NCBI RefSeq assembly: GCF_029626145.1
Contig: NZ_JARUBJ010000002.1
Location: 6,458,501-6,522,500, forward strand
Direction: 5' to 3'
DNA: 64,000 bases
From: Micromonospora sp. WMMD961
GTDB taxonomy: Bacteria; Actinomycetota; Actinomycetes; Mycobacteriales; Micromonosporaceae
The notes beneath the pieces are model-generated. The model was not told where the DNA came from, did not search any database, and saw only the letters and a program-made list of their open reading frames with translations. A program made the translations under genes and the position numbers. Positions within the stretch are counted from its first letter, which is position 1, and each line of letters opens with the position of its first letter. Positions 60,378-64,000 of this stretch are shown piece after piece.

Positions 60378-61409
60378 TCAGGCCTTCGGCGCGAGGCTGA
60401 AGTCGATGATCTGCTCGGGGGTGATGTTCTGCTTCAGCGCGCCGGCGCCCTGCAGGATGGCGATGCTCTTGGCGACCCGGCCGCTGTCCAGGGTGCCGAT
60501 CGCGGTGCCCGTGTTGCCGGAGCGGACGTACGCGGCCATCAGCTCCAGCTCGGCGGCGGCGGCGACCGGGTTGGCGGCGTCGACGTTCTTCTTCAGGATG
60601 TCGCCAGCCTCCTTGGAGTTGGCCAGGCTGTACTCCAGGCCCTTGAGCAGCGCCGCGGTGAACCGCTTCACCATCTCGGGCTTCTCCTTGGCGATCTTCG
60701 AGGAGGTGATCAGCACGTTGCCGTAGAGGTCCTGCATCACGTTGCTGTACGGCAGCATGACGGCCTTCTTCTTGGCCACCGCCTCGATGGTCGGCTGACC
60801 GACGACGAACTGGCCGATGCCGTCCACCGAGCCGGAGGCCAGCGTGCCGATCAGATCCTGCGCCTGACCGTTGACCCAGGTGACCTTGTTGACGTCCACG
60901 CCGGCGAGCCGGGCGTACGTCGGGAAGAGGTTGCGGACCACGGACCCGGGGGTGTCGGCGAGCTTCTTGCCCTCCAGGTCCTTCGGGGAAGCGATGTTCT
61001 TGCCCTCGACCGTGGCGATGCCGGCCATGGTGCGCTGCTGGATCGCGGCCACCACGGTGAAGTCCTTCGCCTGGCCGTTGCCGACCTGGAGCAGACCACC
61101 GGTCAGGTCGATCGGGCCGAAGTCGGCCTGGCCGCCGACTACGGTCTGGATCACGCCGCCGGTGCCCTGACCGGGCTTGATCTCAACGTCGAAGCCGGCC
61201 TCCTTGAAGAAGCCCTTCTCCTTCGCCACCCAGGCGTAGGAGTCACGGCCGAAGTTGCCGAAGGAGGTGAGGTAGGTCACCTTCTCCAGGCTCTTGCTGT
61301 CGCCGCCCTTGGCGTCGTCGGCCGAATCCGACCCGCTGCTGCAGGCGGAGACAAAGGCGAGGGCGGTGGCCAGCGCGGCCGTAGCGACCGTACGGGTCAG
61401 CCTTCTCAT
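60378..61409 (-). CDS. ABC transporter substrate-binding lipoprotein (NMT1/SsuA-like)
   Basis: A 343-residue protein with a lipobox (LAFVSAC). VTYLTSFGNFGRDSYAWVAK, EKGFFKEAGFDVEIKPGQGT and TVVGGQADFGPIDLTGG are the type-2 binding fold of the NMT1/THI5/SsuA group. The ligand may be a small N- or S-containing compound. It is co-directional with the permease (102-base gap). Confidence 0.9.
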   Translation of the reverse strand: MRRLTRTVATAALATALAFVSACSSGSDSADDAKGGDSKSLEKVTYLTSFGNFGRDSYAWVAKEKGFFKEAGFDVEIKPGQGTGGVIQTVVGGQADFGPIDLTGGLLQVGNGQAKDFTVVAAIQQRTMAGIATVEGKNIASPKDLEGKKLADTPGSVVRNLFPTYARLAGVDVNKVTWVNGQAQDLIGTLASGSVDGIGQFVVGQPTIEAVAKKKAVMLPYSNVMQDLYGNVLITSSKIAKEKPEMVKRFTAALLKGLEYSLANSKEAGDILKKNVDAANPVAAAAELELMAAYVRSGNTGTAIGTLDSGRVAKSIAILQGAGALKQNITPEQIIDFSLAPKA

Positions 61410-61566
61410 CAGTGCACCATGTCCTTTCCGACCGGGGCCTGACCGGCACCGGAGGGGTTGTCATGACGGGCCGGCGGGAGGGGCGGAAGCCGGCGCCGCC
61501 GTCGTGGGGGGACTCTTCGCGGGCACAGCGTACGAGAACCCCACAGTTGTGACGCCAGGTGCATCG

Positions 61567-61587
61567 GGTTGCGGAACGGAAACAACC
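61567..61587. promoter_or_regulatory. Candidate operator in the divergent ABC promoter region
   Basis: GGTTG-N11-CAACC is an inverted repeat in the 267-base gap between the binding-protein gene and the ATPase gene. No regulator gene is adjacent. Evidence is weak. Confidence 0.3.
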
Positions 61588-61676
61588 TGACGGGCACCCC
61601 GGACGGTGCGATACGACAACGGGCCGGATAGCCTTTGTCGGATTCCTGACCGTCCACTCAGCGGAGGCCGCCGGAG

Positions 61677-62462
61677 ATGATTCGACTGTCCGGAGTGTCC
61701 CGTACCTTCGAAGGCCGGTCCGGCCGGGTGGAGGCGCTGCGCGGCATCGACCTCGACGTCGCCGAGGGTGAGTTCGTCGCGGTGCTCGGCCGCTCCGGTT
61801 GCGGAAAGTCCACCCTGCTGCGGCTGATCGCCGGGCTACTCCCGCTGACCGCTGGCGAGATCACCGTGGCCGGCACGCCGATCGCCCGCCCGCGCCAGGA
61901 CATCGCCATGCTGTTCCAGAAACCGGCGCTGCTGCCCTGGCGCACCGTGCTGGACAACGTCCTGCTGCCCGTGGAGATCTTCGGCTGGAGCCGCGCCAAG
62001 CACCGCGAGCGAGCCCGGCAACTGCTCGACGTGGCCGGTCTTGCCGGTTTCGAGAAGCGCCTGCCGCACGAACTCTCCGGCGGCATGCAGCAGCGGGTCT
62101 CGCTGTGCCGGTCGTTGATCGGCGAACCCCGGGTGATGCTGATGGACGAGCCGTTCTCCGCGCTCGACGCGCTCACCCGCGAGGAACTGTCCGGTGAACT
62201 CCAGCGGGTGCACATGGAGAACAAGCCGACCATCGTCTTCGTCACCCACTCGATCGACGAGGCGGTGCTGCTCGCCGACCGGGTGGTCGTGCTGAGCCCT
62301 CGCCCCGGCCGGATCCGCAAGGTGCTCGACGTCGACATCCCCCGGCCCCGCACCCTGGGCCGCAACGCCCACCTGGCCGACGTCGCGCGCGTCAGCGCCG
62401 ACCTCCACGAGCTGTTGATGGAACGCGACGAGCCGGCGGCGGCCGGCGCGGAAGGACGATGA
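61677..62462 (+). CDS. ABC transporter ATP-binding protein (SsuB/TauB-like)
   Basis: A 261-residue protein. Walker A LGRSGCGKSTLLRLIAG, MLFQKPALLPWRTVLDNVLL, signature LSGGMQQRVSLCRSL, Walker B VMLMDEPFSALDAL and FVTHSIDEAVLLADRVVVLS are all intact and of the SsuB/TauB/NrtD type. It serves the divergent permease and binding protein. It overlaps the LLM gene by 4 bases (ATGA). Confidence 0.93.
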   Translation: MIRLSGVSRTFEGRSGRVEALRGIDLDVAEGEFVAVLGRSGCGKSTLLRLIAGLLPLTAGEITVAGTPIARPRQDIAMLFQKPALLPWRTVLDNVLLPVEIFGWSRAKHRERARQLLDVAGLAGFEKRLPHELSGGMQQRVSLCRSLIGEPRVMLMDEPFSALDALTREELSGELQRVHMENKPTIVFVTHSIDEAVLLADRVVVLSPRPGRIRKVLDVDIPRPRTLGRNAHLADVARVSADLHELLMERDEPAAAGAEGR

Positions 62463-63415
62463 ACATGCGGGTGTCGGTCTTCACCGAACCCAACCGGGGC
62501 GCCACCTACGACACCCAACTCCGGTTCGCCCGGCTGGTCGAGGCCTGCGGTTACGAGGGTTTCCTCCGCGCCGACCACTACCAGTCGATGGGCGCCGACC
62601 CGGGCCTGCCCGGCCCGACGGACGCCTGGCTGACCCTCGCCGCGCTGGCCCGGGAGACCGAACGGATCCGGCTCGGCACCCTGGTGACGTCGGCCACCTT
62701 CCGCCTGCCCGGCCCGCTCGCGGTGATGGTCGCGCAGGTCGACCAGATGAGCGGCGGGCGCGTCGACCTGGGCATCGGCGCCGGCTGGTACGAGCGGGAG
62801 CACACCTCGTACGGCATCCCGTTCCCGCCGGTCGGCGAGCGCTTCGACCGGCTGGCCGAACAGCTTGAGGTGATCACCGGGCTGTGGGGGACCCCGTCCG
62901 GCGAGACCTACAACTTCACCGGCGACCACTACCGGTTGGTGGACGCGCCCGCCCTGCCCAAGCCGGTACAGGTGCCCGGGCCTCCGATCATCGTGGGCGG
63001 TCGCGGTCCGAAGCGCACCCCGGAGCTGGCCGCCCGGTACGCCGACGAGTTCAACATGCCGTTCAAGTCCGTAGCGGACACCGCCGAGGCGTACGACCGG
63101 GTGCGGGAGGCGTGCGAGCGCACCGGGCGGACGGAGTCCGGGCGCGCACCGCTGGTGCTCTCCGCCGGCATCGTCGTGGCCATCGGTCGGACCGACGAGG
63201 AGGCCCGGCGGCGGGCAGCACCTCTGCACGTGAAGAGCGCACTGCCGCCGGAGGACCCGGTGATCGGCTCGCCCGCGCAGCTCGCGCAGCGGATCGGTGA
63301 GTTCGCCGCGATCGGCGCCACCCGGGTACACCTCCGTCTGATCGACTTCGACGACCTCGACCACCTCGAACTGATCGCCGCCGAGGTGCTTCCCCAACTT
63401 GACGGAGAACGATGA
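62459..63415 (+). CDS. LLM-class flavin/F420-dependent oxidoreductase (TIGR03560-like)
   Basis: A 318-residue luciferase-like TIM barrel. FTEPNRGATYDTQLRFARLV, GYEGFLRADHYQSMG and GGRVDLGIGAGWYEREHTSYGI are typical of F420-dependent members; IIVGGRGPKRTPELAARYAD is the cofactor phosphate region. It oxidises or reduces a small molecule, perhaps the one imported by the linked ABC system. It overlaps the ATPase and cupin genes by 4 bases each. Confidence 0.87.
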   Translation: MNMRVSVFTEPNRGATYDTQLRFARLVEACGYEGFLRADHYQSMGADPGLPGPTDAWLTLAALARETERIRLGTLVTSATFRLPGPLAVMVAQVDQMSGGRVDLGIGAGWYEREHTSYGIPFPPVGERFDRLAEQLEVITGLWGTPSGETYNFTGDHYRLVDAPALPKPVQVPGPPIIVGGRGPKRTPELAARYADEFNMPFKSVADTAEAYDRVREACERTGRTESGRAPLVLSAGIVVAIGRTDEEARRRAAPLHVKSALPPEDPVIGSPAQLAQRIGEFAAIGATRVHLRLIDFDDLDHLELIAAEVLPQLDGER

Positions 63416-63720
63416 CCGACGTGATCGACGGAACCGAACTCGGACCGGTGGGCCAGGAGATCGTGTTCGAGAACGACCGGGTACGGATCTGGCACATCCG
63501 CCTCGAGCCCGGCGAGCGGCAACCGCTGCACCGGCACGACCACCCGTACCTGGTGGTGGCGATCGAGGGCGCGAAGAACGTCGTACAGACCGTCGACGGC
63601 ACCCGGATCGACGCCGACGAGCCCACCGGCGGCGTGGTCTACCGGGACCCGGGCGCGGTCCATATGCTCACCAATGTCGGAGACACGACATACCTGGCCC
63701 GGCTGGTCGAACTCAAGTAG
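63412..63720 (+). CDS. Cupin-domain protein
   Basis: A 102-residue single cupin. RIWHIRLEPGERQPLHRHDH contains the metal-binding His cluster (HRHDH), and the second motif is GAVHMLTNVG. It may be an enzyme (dioxygenase/isomerase-like) or a binding protein in the same pathway as the LLM enzyme. It is the last gene of the ATPase-LLM-cupin transcript. Confidence 0.87.
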   Translation: MTDVIDGTELGPVGQEIVFENDRVRIWHIRLEPGERQPLHRHDHPYLVVAIEGAKNVVQTVDGTRIDADEPTGGVVYRDPGAVHMLTNVGDTTYLARLVELK

Positions 63721-63736
63721 ACCCGCCGAGCGCGGG

Positions 63737-63760
63737 CCGGCGCGCCGCGCGGCGCGCCGG
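63737..63760 (+). terminator. 24-bp perfect GC palindrome after the cupin gene
   Basis: CCGGCGCGCCGC followed directly by its reverse complement, 17 bases past the cupin stop. It would form a tight hairpin and probably terminates the ATPase-LLM-cupin transcript. Confidence 0.65.
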
Positions 63761-63797
63761 TGGCGATCGGGTGTACCGGGTGCGTAACGTGCCCGAC

Positions 63798-64000
63798 ATG
63801 GCCTTTCGGACCTGGGGCAGACTGCTGCTCACGGCGCTCGGGGTGAGCGTGCTGGCCGGAGCCGGCCAGCTCGGCGTCGCGTACGGTTTCGGCATCGTCC
63901 GGCTGACCGGCGCCTTCACCGGTACGACCGTCAACCAGTGGCCGACCCAGCTCGTCTGGGTCGGTTGGTTCGCCGCGAACGCCGCCGTCGCCGGCGCCGT
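63798..64000 (+). CDS. Membrane protein, N-terminal part (3' truncated by window)
   Basis: The frame opens at ATG 63798 (MAFRTWGRLLLTALGVSVLA) and runs to the window end, about 67 residues. Two hydrophobic stretches (LLLTALGVSVLAGAGQLGVA and LVWVGWFAANAAVAGAV) suggest an integral membrane protein. No family can be assigned. Confidence 0.6.
   Translation, partial: MAFRTWGRLLLTALGVSVLAGAGQLGVAYGFGIVRLTGAFTGTTVNQWPTQLVWVGWFAANAAVAGA

Overview
The window is high-GC actinomycete chromosome. BldM- and WhiD-type developmental regulators, a CvnA-D conservon, a His-tailed GroEL in a groES-groEL operon, F420-type LLM enzymes, abundant GTG starts and ATGA/GTGA gene overlaps point to a sporulating member of Micromonosporaceae (probably Micromonospora-like). 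That placement is an inference from gene content; no rRNA or tRNA gene was seen.

Layout. 1-5.6 kb: the 3' end of a sugar isomerase, guaB3-guaB (GMP synthesis), DUF5319, and the divergent bldM/whiD regulators. 5.6-9.1 kb: tandem repeats, a long leader, a secreted lysozyme-like protein, a palindromic repeat, and a membrane-anchored molybdopterin oxidoreductase. 9.1-11.3 kb: groES-groEL under two CIRCE operators. 11.4-18.9 kb: a methyltransferase, a YbaK deacylase, a xylose-type ABC importer (xylF-G-H) with a ROK regulator, and DUF1707 and DUF4142 proteins. 18.9-31.8 kb: mostly minus-strand housekeeping genes for tRNA t6A modification (tsaD, rimI, tsaB, tsaE), ung, alr, nnrD, acpS and glmS, interrupted by an HTH protein behind a large palindrome and by an EspC-like/DUF1023 pair. 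32-38.8 kb: an MmpS-like protein, an aminotransferase, and a PadR-controlled MacB/FtsX-type exporter. 38.8-41.2 kb: glmM and the rplM-rpsI operon.

41.4-53 kb is a nitrate assimilation region. narK is on the minus strand. A small accessory patch follows (MazF-type toxin/antitoxin, methyltransferase, a DUF397 remnant cut at a palindromic repeat, and a two-gene regulatory pair). Then comes the plus-strand operon nasC-nasB-like-nirB-nirD-hemD/nnaR. A well-spaced GlnR-type box precedes nasC. The narK Shine-Dalgarno sequence lies inside a perfect hairpin. 53-57.6 kb is a complete conservon whose sensor kinase carries a NIT-like domain, transcribed toward the nitrate operon. 58-64 kb holds an orphan amino-acid-type binding lipoprotein and an NMT1/SsuA-type ABC importer. 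The importer's ATPase is co-transcribed with an LLM flavin/F420 oxidoreductase and a cupin. The window ends in a truncated membrane protein.

Most genes belong to known families. The less explained material is in the non-coding DNA (two palindromic element types, SD-masking and attenuator-like hairpins, tandem duplication of the tsaE 3' end, phased repeats before nasC) and in a few gene combinations (the ABC-LLM-cupin cluster, the HTH-nucleotidyltransferase-like fusion, and the NIT conservon beside nitrate genes).
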